Shown here: one piece after another, positions 45,691-58,115 of the stretch
Layout of the letters: each line of letters begins with the position of its first letter
Position numbering within the stretch: position 1 is the stretch's first letter
NCBI RefSeq assembly: GCF_947172395.1
Contig: NC_069093.1
Span: 7,165,561 to 7,229,560 of the forward strand
From: Bicyclus anynana
Taxonomy: Eukaryota; Arthropoda; Insecta; Lepidoptera; Nymphalidae
Direction of reading: 5' to 3'
DNA: 64,000 bases
Translations under genes and position numbers: made by a program
The notes under the pieces: generated by a model
The model's database searches: none
Seen by the model: only the letters and a program-made list of their open reading frames with translations
What the model was told of the DNA's origin: nothing

Positions 45691-46069
45691 ATAGATAACT
45701 TATATAACAAATACCTAACTTTTACATTTATAGCATTAAAAGGTTATAACACATGCTCGCACTGTCGCAGGTCGGGATGCTGCCAAAGTTATGGAAACTT
45801 TCATTGAATACTTTAAAAGTAATTTAACCGATCGACGCGCGACTCGGTAAACTTTTTGATGTCACTCACAACAAACCTAAAGTTTTGTTAGATATAATAA
45901 TATTTATATGTTAGGTATACAGGGTACTCGGGAGTATTTCCCGTAACTCTAGGGGTATATTTTTGACGTAGCCAAGTTTTACGTATTTTAAAATCCAAGG
46001 ATAGATAAAGGCGTCTGTTATATGAATAGCCGAAATTACTTGAACTATTTGTATGAAAACATAAAAATG
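45691..46069. other. No recognisable feature
   Basis: No coding or repeat signal identified. Confidence 0.4.
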
Positions 46070-46262
46070 CCGATGGACGTTAAGGTCCCAAGGTGTTGGA
46101 ATGGCGTCCCCGCACTAAAAAGCGCAGGTTTGGTCAACCAGGTGGATTGACGACGTCAAGCGAGCCGCAGGGATTCGCAGGATGGCGGCTTAGGATCGTG
46201 AGTCTCTACAAAAGGACTATATCCTGTAGTGGATATCCATCAGCTGATAGGTGATGATGATG
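46070..46262 (+). mobile_element. RTE-like LINE 3' end
   Basis: GTCCCAAGGTGTTGGAATGG, GGTGGATTGACGACGTCAAG, GATATCCATCAGCTGATAGG then TGATGATGATGA. Out-of-frame remains of the VLEW...WxDDxKR...WTSIS ending. Confidence 0.7.
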
Positions 46263-46335
46263 ACTTGAAACTAAAGTTATGGGTGTTTTAGTAGATGTCA
46301 CAGTTAACATTGGACTAACTTTTTCTGCTGAAAAT

Positions 46336-46395
46336 TAGCCCGCTTCCATCTTAGATTGCATTACCACCATCCGGCGATATTGTAGCCAAATACTG
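46336..46395 (+). mobile_element. SINE-A tail fragment
   Basis: TTAGCCCGCTTCCATCTTAG and GATATTGTAGCCAAATACTG, old and short. Confidence 0.55.
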
Positions 46396-46427
46396 CATAA
46401 ACGGTGGCATAACATGTATAGCTAGTA

Positions 46428-46745
46428 CTCAGACCAATTATTGTATAGGACCTGCCTCGCTAGACGTAACTTTTCTGTCAAAGTATATGATCAACGATCT
46501 AATGCGATTATAAAAACTATCTCTGTAGTATCGGTGTTAAATAGTTGTAATCGTGTTCGTCAGTTAAAGAGCTCCGTAAAAATACCTTTTTGTGTAATTG
46601 AATTGTGTAAAAAACGGACAAAAACTACTAGTTTAGTATAAGATATATACCAAATATAAGCTCGTTTTCCTCAGAAAATGACAGACAATTTTGTTCGTAA
46701 CTAAGAGTGCGATACAGGTCCTTCTATAATTGGTCTGAGAGCTAG
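46428..46745. mobile_element. TIR element L, copy 1
   Basis: Inverted ends CTCAGACCAATTATTGTATA with GGACCTG and CAGGTCC with TATAATTGGTCTGAG. 318 bp, no domain in the 66-codon frame inside. A second, interrupted copy is at 58116-58745. Confidence 0.7.
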
Positions 46746-46914
46746 TATGACAAACATTAGCCTTCATAAAATGAAGTATATGTATTAGCCTATTAAACTA
46801 TGTAGTAAGTTTAAGTAGCATTAATCTGCGAGTACCTACTAAATATTACATAAACAGTCAATTGACATGATTTGCTAAGTATAAACAGCTGTCACTTGAC
46901 AATTCACTAGTGTA

Positions 46915-46985
46915 ACAAACGGTTTGCTTGATTTATGTTCGCAATCAAACACAGAAATCAACTGTTTCAGTCGCGTCGATGATTT
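46915..46985. repeat. Repeat K, copy 2
   Basis: GCTTGATTTATGTTCGCAAT and CACAGAAATCAACTGTTTCA, as at 41840-41885. Confidence 0.5.
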
Positions 46986-47000
46986 ATATCGAGCGTCACA

Positions 47001-47580
47001 CTAATAGTCCAGGAGCCGGCGAGTAGTTTTACAATCTAATATTATCAAGTGGTAGTCTTTACAAATTGTCAAATTTGACGTTTAAAAAGTGCTTGTAAAC
47101 TAACTACTTAAAATAAATTTTGAATTAAGTTAATTTTCTTGAGTAGCCTCATCTTGATGAGACGCTGAACTTATAAAATATACGAAAATCATTCATCATC
47201 TGGTAGCTAACAGGGTTACTAGGTAATGAAAATTTCTGAGCTTGACGCACTACGTAATTTGTAGGACAATGTGGCTGTTAAGTTGTATAACTATTAATTA
47301 TACAAAAGCAACAGTAAATGAATACAGATGGTGAGTAACAATTAATTATTATTGGCGACCTTGTTATTGGGAGGACCATTCTTCCGAACTTGTATAAATA
47401 ACGTGGTTATTCAAGGTTCTACCAGCTGTTATATAAATATTGCTTAATTAATAATTATACAACTTAACAGTTCAAATTACAACTTGAAAGTTGAGCGTCT
47501 CATCAAGATGAAGCTGCTCACGGAAAATTAACTTGATAGTAATCAATTGTAAAAATGCTCCCCGGCTCCTAGACTATAAC
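47001..47580. mobile_element. Large TIR element F
   Basis: Arms of about 100 bp: CCAGGAGCCGGCGAG...AATATTATCAAGT then GTTAATTTTC...CTCATCTTGATGAGACGCT on the left, and the reverse on the right ending GGCTCCTAGACTATAAC. The left arm is split at about 47053-47128 by a LINE-G tail fragment (GTGCTTGTAAACTAACTACT). There is no coding capacity. Confidence 0.75.
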
Positions 47581-47854
47581 ATTCCGGAGCTTTTTAACAC
47601 ATTATTCACGGATTGATGGGCACACAGTTTAGTTACACCATTTCCATGTCGTTTAGTTAGTAAACATTAGCTAGACTTGTGTGACTCACTGAATAGTATG
47701 AGCGCCTGTAATTGCCAGACCTGCGTCTTTATACAAAAGTTGAAACCGAAAGCCCGTGCCTTGTAAGAAAATTGTAAGCTCTTATCATAGATAACAAACA
47801 CACACTTCGATATGTGAAAATAAGAGTGTGAACAACTCTTAGATAACCCTATCC
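47581..47854. other. No recognisable feature
   Basis: No coding or repeat signal identified. Confidence 0.35.
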
Positions 47855-48057
47855 GTAGTAATAATATAAATGCGAAATAAGTCTGTCTGACTGTTACCTT
47901 TTCACCGCTAAACCACTTAACCGATTTGGATTAAATTTGGCATAGAGATAAATTGGACCTGGGAGCACAGCATGAGCTACTTTTTATTTAGAAAAAATCC
48001 ACGTGGGACTTATTAAAAACAAAATTTAGCGCCAACGGAGTCGCGGACATCTGCTAT
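47855..48057 (+). mobile_element. Helitron-like remnant with TCTGTCTGACTG 5' region
   Basis: AATAATATAAATGCGAAATA, GTTACCTTTTCACCGCTAAA and GCCAACGGAGTCGCGGACAT ending TGCTATATG. It has Helitron-like layout, with the CTAG mutated. Confidence 0.6.
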
Positions 48058-48193
48058 ATGTATTGTAAAAACTTGTTATGAACAGTGAACACGTATAATA
48101 AGACAAGATGAAAAAAATCAAACTTATCTAAAGCTAAATATTTTGGTGGTGAAGTACTGTTGCTTTATATCCCGACATACATATAGAATTTAT

Positions 48194-48640
48194 TGAGACG
48201 AATATCTTAGCATTCCATGGATTCACCGTGCAGGTGCCGGGTCCATCGCGTGATAAAGAAAAAAACACCAAGCAAAGTCCAGGACTTGTGACTACTGGAT
48301 GTAGGGTTAAGGAATTCCTTGAAGATCGATCAACACTCCCCTTCTCTGCTCGGTTGTTCTCCCTACCTATTCAAATTTGGTAAGACCCTATTAGAGCAGC
48401 TTTGGATACTCGTTCTAATATAGAACTAGCTGCACTTCTAGAAAGGCCAAGGTCTTTAAGCAAGTTATAGAGAGATTTTGCTGGTAATCCTCTCGCACCT
48501 ACTTCTACGTCGTACAGACTAACTACATAGCCATTTTTAATTAGTTCATTTGTTAGGTCATAATATTTATTCACTTTTAAACTGTGGTCCTTCGGAATGT
48601 TTGTCTCCCACGGCACAGTAAGCTCTACTTCGCTTTATTT
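48194..48640 (-). mobile_element. R4-like LINE, C-terminal remnant, copy 2
   Basis: On the minus strand an open run starts ELTVPWETNIPKDHS and continues through VSLYDVEVGARGLPAKSL and LLKDLGLSRSAASSILERVS. It reaches SYQI and then a TGA where copy 1 at 26530-26895 has TGG (Trp), after which IGREN follows in frame. The 3' UTR carries TTCACCGTGCAGGTGCCGGG reversed in both copies. This is a C-terminal domain of a non-LTR polyprotein, dead by truncation and the nonsense change. Confidence 0.65.
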
Positions 48641-48806
48641 AAGAGTACGTATTCGTTTTATTTGTTGTGTGCTTAATTTATTCACAATAAATACTGGCGT
48701 ATCGAGACGGTATTTCAAGTTTACGATCGCCTTAAACTCCTCAAGAATTCAAGGCTTTTATATTTATCCGATAGCGATAGAGCTTTACGCTACTTTTATA
48801 TTTCGA

Positions 48807-48975
48807 CTAGCAGACACCCGCGGCTTCGTCCGCGTGGAATTTAGTTTTTCACAAATCCAGCGGGAACCATGGATTTTTCCGGGATGCTAAGTAGCCTATT
48901 AGTTAATCCAGAGTAAAATCTATTTCCATTCCAAATTTCAGCCAAATCGCTTCAGTAGCGTACCTACACTTACAC
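48807..48975 (-). mobile_element. HelA Helitron-like element, 5'-truncated
   Basis: CTAGCAGACACCCGCGGCTT after an A. The body runs to TCGCTTCAGTAGCG. The rest of the 5' end is lost. Confidence 0.8.
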
Positions 48976-49033
48976 ACACACTTTATTTGTGGCAAGAGTC
49001 AAACTTTGACACTTCTTAATTTTATACACACTT

Positions 49034-49094
49034 TACCTATATCTACAGAAAGCATTTTCTAGTATTGGAAAATGTTTTCTCTAGATATAGGTAC
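49034..49094. repeat. Hairpin
   Basis: TACCTATATCTACAGAAAGC plus ATTTTC pairs with GAAAATGTTTTCTCTAGATA plus TAGGTA. About 26 bp with three mismatches, 9-nt loop. Confidence 0.75.
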
Positions 49095-50616
49095 CAGTAG
49101 CGGAGGCTGAAATGTTTCTTTAGGTAGGTAACCCGATCATCAATTGTAAAGATTGTAAAAGTGGTAATATACACCTATTTCGAGGGTATAAAATAAATTA
49201 TAATTATGATACTTTCGAGTTGTAGTATGTATGAATTTTTCCGCTAGGAATCGGGTTATTTAGACTCCTCGCTTATCTTTTGTAAGAGTTTGTAGAAATT
49301 ATGTCAGATTTCGGAAAAATGCTTAACGTCAGGAAAAACATGTTAGGTAAATTTTTGAAAAAAAAAAAATAGAAAACTAAACTTTGAACTTGCATTAAAC
49401 TTTTTGCACACATTTTAGATCGATGGACATTTCATGGTGTCCCCATGTTTATTTAAATCAGCTCTTGAGAATTTATCGAAGCACATTGTAACTAATGTTC
49501 AACAGAAGACCGAGATTAACTCTTTTCAGAAACACTTACTTAAAACATAAATTATTCAAAACTCAATGTTAACCTTTATCTTTTAATAATAAAAATCCTA
49601 TTTGTTTTGGTTATTCAATACACGCGGTGAAATCGTAAAAATATTATGCTCCTCCTTAGCGCCTCGAGAATTCTGGGTATTCAGATAAAATATATGAATA
49701 GGAAGTGTTGTTTTATATTGTTTCTATTTCAAATGTGTATTTTGAATTTTTATGTGTAGTGTTGTTAGTTTGTTTCAACTGTGAGTAGTGTGCGTTATAT
49801 CGAAATTGAATTAAACCTTTCAAAAAATATATCACTGTTATATAAACGTGTAGGTTACTGCCTAACCTAACCTACCTATACCTACCTAACTATTACTTTT
49901 ATTTTAAGTAACTTCAAGAATAATAATTAGGTAAAGGCAGCTGTATTTTTCAAGAAACATTCCTTCAAAAATACAGCTATTCTGTCCGCCATATTGCATT
50001 GAAAAATCTTTCATTTTCTAAACTAACTTTGTTCTTCCTAAGTCTGATGAAAAAAACACAACTGACACTTGCGATCTGACAATGAGGCAGCGGAATTTAT
50101 CGGTTCCTTGAGAAGCAATTTAAAGTCTCTTTAAACTTTATCCCATTCGATAATTCTGAACTAAAAGCAACCCACTTAGACAGTTAATAAATTTCTCTAC
50201 ATCGGTAAGATGGTTTACTGTAAGAACTTTCAACAAACTAAACTGTAGGCACTATGAAAAAACGTGGCGTGCATAAGGTTTTAAAGTAGGGTATCCACTA
50301 TAAGTAAAAATTTGAAATTTTTTTGTCCAACTATGTATTCTGTGGTCCAAAATAGGTTTGTATTGGGACTTTAGGGTAAACAGTGAATGTTGGCATCTAT
50401 GAAGTGCACACCACTGCTGATCTGATAATTATTTAACCCGCTTTAGAGTACCTAACGTAAAGTAAAGGTAGGTTACACATAACTCCTCCTCTTGTAAGGA
50501 GGGAGGAGAGAGGGCCTTGCCTTGAGGTAAGTCATTAAAATGTATTGATGATGATCTAAACTTGCTTAACTATTTCACTTTTTAACCAACATAGTAAACA
50601 AATAAAACTTAAAATT
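49095..50616. other. No gene; one short hairpin
   Basis: AGCTGTATTTTT and AAAAATACAGCT (49940-49978) form a 12-bp stem. A LINE-tail-like block (AAGGAGGGAGGAGAGAGGGC) lies near 50497. Otherwise unassigned AT-rich sequence. Confidence 0.35.
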
Positions 50617-50838
50617 GTCTGTTGGGAGGTTTCGGCCGTGGCTAGTCACCACCCTACCGACAAAGTCGTACCACCAAGCGATTTAGCGTTCCAGTACGAT
50701 GTCGTGTAGAAACCGAAAGGAGTGTGGATTTCATCCTACTCCTACCAAGTTAGCCCGCTTCCATCTTAGATTGCATCATCTCTTACCATCAGGTGAGATT
50801 GTAGTCAAGGGCTAACTTGTATAGAATAAAAAAAAAAC
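50617..50838 (+). mobile_element. SINE-A, 5'-truncated
   Basis: From GTTGGGAGGTTTCGGCCGTG through CCAGTACGATGTCGTGTAGA to GGGCTAACTTGTATAGAATA and A's. Head missing. Confidence 0.87.
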
Positions 50839-51240
50839 CATCATCATAAATTTAAAATGCTTTACATCGTGTTCCAAAATTTAAATATTTAAATAACATT
50901 ATACCAAATGTTTATTTGATCCCACAAAGCTAAAAGGTCTCCTCAAAGTACCGGGGCTCAAAAACCCATTAATTAGGATGTTTGCCTGTTTGTAACGCTT
51001 TTTGCAGATTAGGGGAATTAAACAAGAAACTCTGATTGTATCAATGACAAGGCAATATTAATTACACAAACCATTGTCAAAACAAAAACACTTTGTCCAC
51101 CTTTCATCGTTGTAAAGTTGTGAAGCGGAGAAATAGAACTAGAAAACCTTTACACCTGAAGCTTATCTACTTAATAGTTAAAACTACGAGCTAGCTGTTC
51201 TGTGTTTTAGTAGTAGCGGAGTAGGGAGAGAGAGAAAGTA
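50839..51240. other. No recognisable feature
   Basis: No coding or repeat signal identified. Confidence 0.4.
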
Positions 51241-51806
51241 CTAGCGGACGCCCGCGACTTCGCCCGCGTGGAAATCAATGTAAACTTTCAAGCCCTATTT
51301 CACCACTACTGAGTTTAAATTTTAAAAATTTTTGAATTATATTATATTTCGTATTTATTCTATGATTTATGAACAAATTTTTAAAGCTGTAACTTTAAAA
51401 ACGAAGGACTTTCCATATTAATTTTTAAACCCCTATTTCACCCCCTTCTCATTTTGTTTTCGCAATAAAAAGTATTCTATAACCTTCTCCGTATTATGGT
51501 CTTGAATCGTGCCAAGTTTCATTTGAATTCATTCAGTAGTTGAAGCGTGATGCCCGAATAACAAAAAAACACGGACAGACAGACAGACAAAAATAAAAAA
51601 AAAACAGTTTTAGCTTCAGTATCGATTACATAATCCCAATAAAAATTTTCAAAATATCTTCAATGTACATACGAATTCTGTACATTTTGTACATTCTGTA
51701 CAATTTCGAACAATACAGAATTCGTATTATAAGTATAGTTTCTAGATGGCGCTGGCGTCAGTTATGCCACGGTAACGTTTGGTGTTACAAATGGTATAAG
51801 TAAAAG
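51241..51806 (-). mobile_element. HelE Helitron-like element, uninterrupted
   Basis: CTAGCGGACGCCCGCGACTT after an A, then CAATGTAAACTTTCAAGCCC, CACGGACAGACAGACAG and TTGGTGTTACAAATGGTATA. It serves as the empty site for the insertion in the copy at 44084-45690 (here CGCAATAAAAAGTATTCTAT is continuous). Confidence 0.85.
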
Positions 51807-51980
51807 TAGACAGTACTCGTAATTGAGTTTCTAAACGTGACTTCGCTCAAATGAAATTAGGTTTAATCCTTTTACCTAATCACGTTAAGATTTCGGTCCC
51901 AGACATTATTACTAACATTTCATAAAGATGGTGAAACAACAACTTAATCAATCAATCAATTTAATTAGATAGAGTCTAGA

Positions 51981-52167
51981 GAGCCTCAATAACTCAACGG
52001 TAAGAGCGGTCGGACTCATCATCAAGGGGTAGAGGTTCGATCCCCGCCCCGTTGGTCTATTGTCGTATTCACTCCTAACACAGTCTTCCCGACTAATTGG
52101 AGGGGAATGGGAATATTCATCATATTTAAAAAGATATGGCAAATATTCTTTTTATGAAAAAAAAAAT
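51981..52167 (+). mobile_element. SINE-C, tRNA-derived
   Basis: Head GAGCCTCAATAACTCAACGG with TAAGAGC gives a tRNA-like box A, and AGGTTCGATCCCC gives box B (52033-52045). The anticodon arm is not a clean 7-bp anticodon loop, so I do not call a functional tRNA. A short unrelated body ends in AAAGATATGGCAAATATTCT and A's. Confidence 0.8.
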
Positions 52168-52936
52168 GAAAAACAGAAATAAACAATAAATTTAAATAAA
52201 TTTTGTAGTGAAAATACAATAGAAAAAAATGCACATCAATGTTGATAATCAAACCAAATGATAACTCATATAAATGTCATATTTCTTTATTTATTTAGAT
52301 ATCTTCTGTATTTGCCGTTTTTATAATATGGCCTAAGTTCCTATTATAGCCAGATCGTCATTTTACATATTCTGTAAGACGGTCAGCCTATGTTCTTACC
52401 ACAGGTAAGAACAGTGGGCATCTAAACTTTGAAGTTAACCATAGTGGCTTCTTGAAGTAGCAGGTTTTAAAGGCCTAGACTCTATCCTTTGTATTCTGTA
52501 TTTGTGTCCATGTATTTTTTTTTATTTCTTCTGGATAATGTGAGAATCCTAATCACCAGATACATAGCTTACTTAGATTACATAACCCACGCGATAAAAT
52601 TACAATGAAATCGCGGGCGCAACTATTTTTTGGAAAAAACTAAAACATAATAATGTTTTATTCAAATTGTTGGAACAAAGTTTAACTACTAAAATGTATT
52701 ATGCTATGTACATCGATGACCTAGAAAAACCGACACATCAAACTAACTTTTTCAATAAGTACTTTCGACGCCTAAAAAGTTAGAAGGCCTCATGTAACGC
52801 CTTTTGTATAGAGATACTCTTAGTCTTAGCTAGGCAAGATAACTTTTGTGTAACGTTAGCCGCAGGCTGGGTTATGGTAGCTTACGAAACGTTTCCATGG
52901 CTCCGTCATCAGGCGACGAGACGGACCACCGTGTTA
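52168..52936. other. No recognisable feature
   Basis: AT-rich sequence with nothing identified. Confidence 0.4.
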
Positions 52937-53160
52937 GCCCTTGACAGCAATCTCACCTGATGGTAAGTGATGATGCAATCTAAGATGAACGGGCTGACTT
53001 GTTAGGCGCAGGATGAAATCCACACCCATTTCGGTTTCTACACGACATCTTACCGGAACGCCAAATCGCTTGGTGGTATGTCTTTGTAGGTAGAGTGGGG
53101 TTTGATCCCCGGCCCAGCCGGGGATCAAACCCAGGACCTCTGTCATGTAAATCCACAAGG
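52937..53160 (-). mobile_element. SINE-A with an inverted copy of its box B
   Basis: Reversed tail, body and head. Near the head, GGGTTTGATCCCCGGC (53098-53113) is followed after CCA by its exact reverse complement (53117-53132). Only the second arm corresponds to the normal SINE, and part of the body is missing. Confidence 0.82.
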
Positions 53161-53266
53161 ATTTCCCCACGTAAAAAAGGTACCTTTTGTGTTACGTATC
53201 GCATAGCACAACAATGATCCAATTCACAAAATTAAACATGGCTACTTTCTCGGACGAGCTCTATCA

Positions 53267-54145
53267 CTAAAGGCTTGTTTGGACTACTTTAGCAGTTTAG
53301 TCGAGTAGCGTTAAATTTAGCTGCTAAATGTGTCTGAACACCAAAAATTTAGTCGAGTAGGTTAGTATATAGATTAGTCGAGTCAATACATTTCACTCTA
53401 TTTTAGGGCAGGTGGCGCCTACCACCACGCGTCCAAGTTCACTGGTTCACCGGCTAAACAAGTCCGAAACTGGCGAATTAGTCGAGTTCATTAGTTTCTC
53501 CTAAAATCATTAAATGAAGTTTTTTGGAGCGAAAAAACAATTCGTCGTCCATTTCTGTACCCATAGCTTCTTATTATTAATCACACAAATTTCCTTATCA
53601 CTTCTTTTAATATAGCCACTGAGTTTATTTTTATTCTTAATAGACTTGCGCTTGACTACAATCATGCCTGGTGAAAGCTATGATGAGGTCTAGGTTAAAG
53701 CGCGCTTGCCTAGAAAAAATGCCTATTCACTCTTGTCTTGAAGGTGTGCAAATCAATAAGTGTTAGGAAACACAGAACCCGAAAGGGTATTCCACATCTT
53801 CGCTGTTCTTATTAGAAACGTCGATGCAAATCGTTTTGTGCGAGTCGACTGGACCTCGACAACAAAAGGATGCCATTTGAACGGTGTCTCGCTGTTCTGT
53901 GGTAGAATGGGGCTGGAGGGAGTAGATTGAAAAGATCCTGATCCTGCACTCTGCGAAATATATTCGGTAAAAAACCGAAAGACAGGCAACGTTACGTCGG
54001 TGTTGAAGTCTTTGCAGATTCTTTCCAGTCAGAGATTCATCACCAATGATACGTCTAGCACGACGATCAACTGAGTCTAATGCGGAGAGCTGATATTTAG
54101 TACGCTCGACTAAAATGCTAAAGTAGTCCGAACTAAAGGCTTTAG
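53267..54145. mobile_element. TIR element N containing a LINE
   Basis: Left end AAAGGCTTGTTTGGACTACT plus TTAGCAGTTTAGTCGAG, and right end CTCGACTAAAATGCTAAAGT plus AGTCCGAACTAAAGGCTTT. The left interior repeats TTTAGTCGAGTAG-like words. The LINE at 53624-54118 occupies the right side. Confidence 0.65.
53624..54118 (-). mobile_element. CR1/jockey-like LINE, reverse-transcriptase C terminus and tail
   Basis: On the minus strand: ERTKYQLSALDSVDRRARRI then IGDESLTGKNLQRLQHRRNV and ACLSVFYRIYFAE. After frameshifts come STRTKRFASTFLIRTAKMWN and TLSGSVFPNTY. These are hallmarks of a very common insect LINE C terminus. The 3' UTR (53624-53710) ends GTCTATTAAGAATAAAAATA and resembles the SINE-A tail. 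Confidence 0.82.
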
Positions 54146-55297
54146 GGACTACTGAGTAGGTTATAAAGTTGATAAGAAACGTATAATATTGTTAAAGTTT
54201 CTTATCTAAAATGTTGGGCACAATAAACCGGTGACCTAGAAAGCCGCAGGTTAACCAAAGGTTTCAATAAAAGCGCAGGAAATACTTCAGATGGAACGCT
54301 ACGTTAATTTTAAAGATGTTAACATCCCTTGTAAAGTTTAATCATGAATATCAAATACGCAGAAGATTTGATCCTTTACTAGCTGCGCCCTGCAGTGTTA
54401 CCCGCGAATAAAAAGTTTTTTTTTTTGGGATAAAAAGTAGCCTATATGTTAATCCAGGCTATAATCTTTTGCAGTTCTGAACGAGTGACAAACATTCACT
54501 TGTACTGACTCGTAAATCTATGATCATAACATTCACACTATCACATTTGCGAGAGGTCATTTACCTTTCACAGATATGATGCAGAATTTTAAACAGTAAG
54601 TTATATTTTTAAAGGTGATTACGAATATTTAGCTTATTATAATATTTAAATAACTGTAATTTAGAAAAAATAATGAAATAGTAAAACATAATTGTTTTCT
54701 ACATTTTCAGTTCCTTTATTGGTTACGTACTTCAGTTTAAATTTTAGGTTCACAAATTTTCACACAATCGAGTTTTTGTTTTTTAATAATACTACCCAAT
54801 TCATAACTATTGAAGCTAAAATATATATTCCAAATGAAATTACAGTACAAATTATCAGAAATTCCAACAAAAAAAAAATAAAACATTTTAATTCTTTGCG
54901 TATCGTTTTACGTTAAAATTTATGAAATGGGTCGCGATAAATTTGTACACGCCTTTCTCGATTGACAAAACGTACAAAATGGCGTACTTTTTGTGACGCA
55001 GGCGATTTATTTTGCGTAGCTACCTACACGTGTGACTGGCCCCGTGGAAAATAGCTTTGTAGCAAAAACTAGATAGCGGCCATTTGAAAATTCAGTGCGA
55101 CAACAGCCCGACAAAGAGGAAACGGGAAATGGTAGCGCTTTACTAAAAAAAATGCTTTCTGACAAAAATATACCTTGACCGATATACCGCAGTTGGTTAG
55201 GTACTGACCTCTCGCGGAAAACTGACTCAACACGCATTTCACTGACAGGTAAAATCATTTTAGTCTATTTTTTTTCCTTGTTATTACATTTTTACAC
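54032..55297. repeat. 1.26-kb tandem duplication, unit 1
   Basis: It begins GAGATTCATCACCAATGATA inside the LINE remnant and ends TTCCTTGTTATTACATTTTT. It contains the right end of element N, a HelA-like copy (54379-54545, CTAGCTGCGCCCTGCAGTGT) and the block 54880-55271 that is identical to unit 2. Confidence 0.9.
54880..55271. repeat. Perfectly conserved block, copy 1
   Basis: About 390 bp identical, base for base as far as I can read, to 56341-56732. It includes an 83-codon minus-strand frame (55007-55258, starting MILPVSEMRVESVF). The protein has no domain I recognise. CAGGTAAAAT (plus) at 55246-55255 resembles a donor. I cannot say whether it is coding. Confidence 0.6.
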
Positions 55298-55497
55298 CTG
55301 ATGATAATGATGTTCCAATCTAAGATGAACGGGCTAACTTGTTAGGCGTAGGATGAAAACCCACACCCATTTCGGTTTCTACACGACATCTTACCGGAAC
55401 GCCAAATCGCTTGGTGGTATGTCTTTGTTGGTAGGGTGGTAGCTAGCCACGACAGAAGCCTTCCAACAGCCAGACTTGGACCAATCCAAACCAGTTT
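55298..55497 (-). mobile_element. SINE-A fragment between the duplicated units
   Basis: From ACCTGATGATAATGATGTTC to AGACTTGGACCAATCC. It lacks both the poly(A) side and the tRNA-like head. It carries the same AAGATGAACGGGCT variant as 52937-53160. Confidence 0.82.
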
Positions 55498-56755
55498 GAG
55501 ATTCATCACCAATGATACGTCTAGCACGACGATCAACTGAGTCTAATGCGGAGAGCTGATATTTAGTACGCTCGATTAAAATGCTAAAGTAGTCCGAACT
55601 AGGCTTTAGGGACTACTGAGTAGGTTATAAAGTTGATAAGAAACGTATAATATTGTTAAAGTTTCTTATCTAAAATGTTGGGCACAATAAACCGGTGACC
55701 TAGAAAGCCGCAGGTTAACCAAAGGTTTCAATAAAAGCGCAGAAAATACTTCAGATGGAACGCTACGTTAATTTTAAAGATGTTAACATCCCTTGTAAAG
55801 TTTAATCATGAACATCAAATACGTACAAGATTTAATCCTTTAGCAGTGCTGCGCCCTGCAGTGTTACCCGCGAATAAAAAGCATTTTTTTCGAGATAAAA
55901 AGTAGCCTATGTATTAATCCAGGCTATAATCTTTCGCAGTTCTGAACGAGTAACAAACATTCACTTGTGCCGACTCGTAAATCTATGATCATAACATTAA
56001 CACTATCATATCTGCGAGAGGTCATTTACCTTTCACGGATATGATGCAGAATTTTAAACAGTAAGTTATATTTTTAAAGGTGATTACGAATATTTAGCTT
56101 ATTATAATATTTAAATGACTGTAATTTAGAAAAAATAATGAAATAGTAAAACATAATTGTTTTCTACATTTTCAGTTGTTTTATTGATTACGTACTTCAG
56201 TTTAAATTATAAGTTCACAAAGTTTCACACAATCAAGTTTTTGGTTTTTGAATAGTTATTATTGAAGCTCTTAGGCTAAAATATATAAATTCCGAATAAA
56301 ATTACAGTACAAATTATCTGAAATTCCAACAAAAAAATAGAAAACATTTTAATTCTTTGCGTATCGTTTTACGTTAAAATTTATGAAATGGGTCGCGATA
56401 AATTTGTACACGCCTTTCTCGATTGACAAAACGTACAAAATGGCGTACTTTTTGTGACGCAGGCGATTTATTTTGCGTAGCTACCTACACGTGTGACTGG
56501 CCCCGTGGAAAATAGCTTTGTAGCAAAAACTAGATAGCGGCCATTTGAAAATTCAGTGCGACAACAGCCCGACAAAGAGGAAACGGGAAATGGTAGCGCT
56601 TTACTAAAAAAAATGCTTTCTGACAAAAATATACCTTGACCGATATACCGCAGTTGGTTAGGTACTGACCTCTCGCGGAAAACTGACTCAACACGCATTT
56701 CACTGACAGGTAAAATCATTTTAGTCTATTTTTTTCCTTGTTATTACATTTTCAC
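55498..56755. repeat. 1.26-kb tandem duplication, unit 2
   Basis: Same order as unit 1. In its Helitron copy the CTAG is changed (TTTAGCAGTGCTGCGCCCTG). The segment 56160-56340 has many differences and a deletion against 54700-54880, while 56341-56732 has none. Confidence 0.9.
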
Positions 56756-56764
56756 ACTCTTTAT

Positions 56765-57000
56765 TTAGCTTCACTTGTAACTATGTATGTAAGAAAATCT
56801 TGGAATCTTAATTTGACCAACTTCCCGGTTTTCGATTAGAATGAAATTTTGCACACGCTCTGAGTTCTGATTAAAATACGTGACTAGCTAAGAAACGTCA
56901 TTACAAATCCAATATAGCGGTCTCCCCAAGATGGCGGACTGGCTGTTTGAAATCCACCCCTATGATATATCCTGTATATTCTCTATACATAAGTTAATAA
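56765..57000 (+). repeat. Repeat M, copy 1
   Basis: TTCACTTGTAACTATGTATG, TTTTGCACACGCTCTGAGTT and CTCCCCAAGATGGCGGACTG match 58400-58580 in reverse. Unclassified. Confidence 0.65.
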
Positions 57001-58115
57001 TAATTATTATCAATACACGTTCCAAGTAAACCGCAGTCCGCATCTCATCAATGACAAGATAGTATCTGAGATGCATGACACGCATTGATACGTCCCGCGC
57101 AAGTTATGCAATAATATTATTAGTACTTAATACGTACGGACATTCAATAGACTGGCCATACTCGATCGTGATCACCAACCGTGGAATTTGTACTTAGTAA
57201 ATGAATAACTTATACAAAAATCTGACATAGATTGTTATACTCAGGGCTAATTAGTTTTTAAAAGGTTTTGAAACGAATGATATTATGAGCCTCCTAATAA
57301 CGCGTTAGAAAGTACTACATAGTGATTACTATTGTTTCGAAACCGGGTTAAGTTTCGGGGAATATATCGTAACAATAAATATTGACAGTTGGAAAATTCG
57401 TAATGGGCTAAATGGCAGAAAAATTAAATTTTCCCGATAATATACGTTCCGTTAGTTACCCGGCCAGTTTATATAGTTACAAAAATACCGTCGGATTTTT
57501 CTCTTAAAATATATACAATAATAAATAATTTGCGCCGCAAACAACTACCCCATTTTTCAAAGTAAAAATTTTGTGAACGTATACGGTTGACACATTCAGA
57601 AAATTCAATTGAAATCCATTGACCGTTTTCCGGAAATAACGACGCTTAGAAACCTCGTGTTGGCGGTTCACAGTGACACAGGGTTTTTCAAATATTTAAT
57701 TTATGAATACTGAATACATTTTGCCAAAAAGTTTTGAAAAAAATTACGTAAATAGGCCGTCCCATAATCAGCATTAGCACAACAGAAAACTCCACTTGCG
57801 AGTTCAGATAATACTCCAACGCCTAATAAAATATTTTGCTCCCACATTAACCTAAATAAGGAGGGATATATCTCGAAGTGCTCGGAAACTTTTATCAAAC
57901 TCCGTGGGCCTCGTCTCCAGTGACGCCCTCATCAAGAAACTTGGCAATAAATGCGTAAGTACAAAATGTTATAAGATTTCTTGACATCGTTCCCGCATAT
58001 CTACAACTACACGAGAAAGCTTTCGCTCCTGACTTTATTATTCATCAATAATCGTTATTACTACATATAAGGTCCCCGCACACACGTAGAATTATAGTCA
58101 GTAAATTATTTTCAA
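57001..58115. other. No recognisable feature
   Basis: The minus frame 57701-57898 shows no motif. No repeat recognised. Confidence 0.4.
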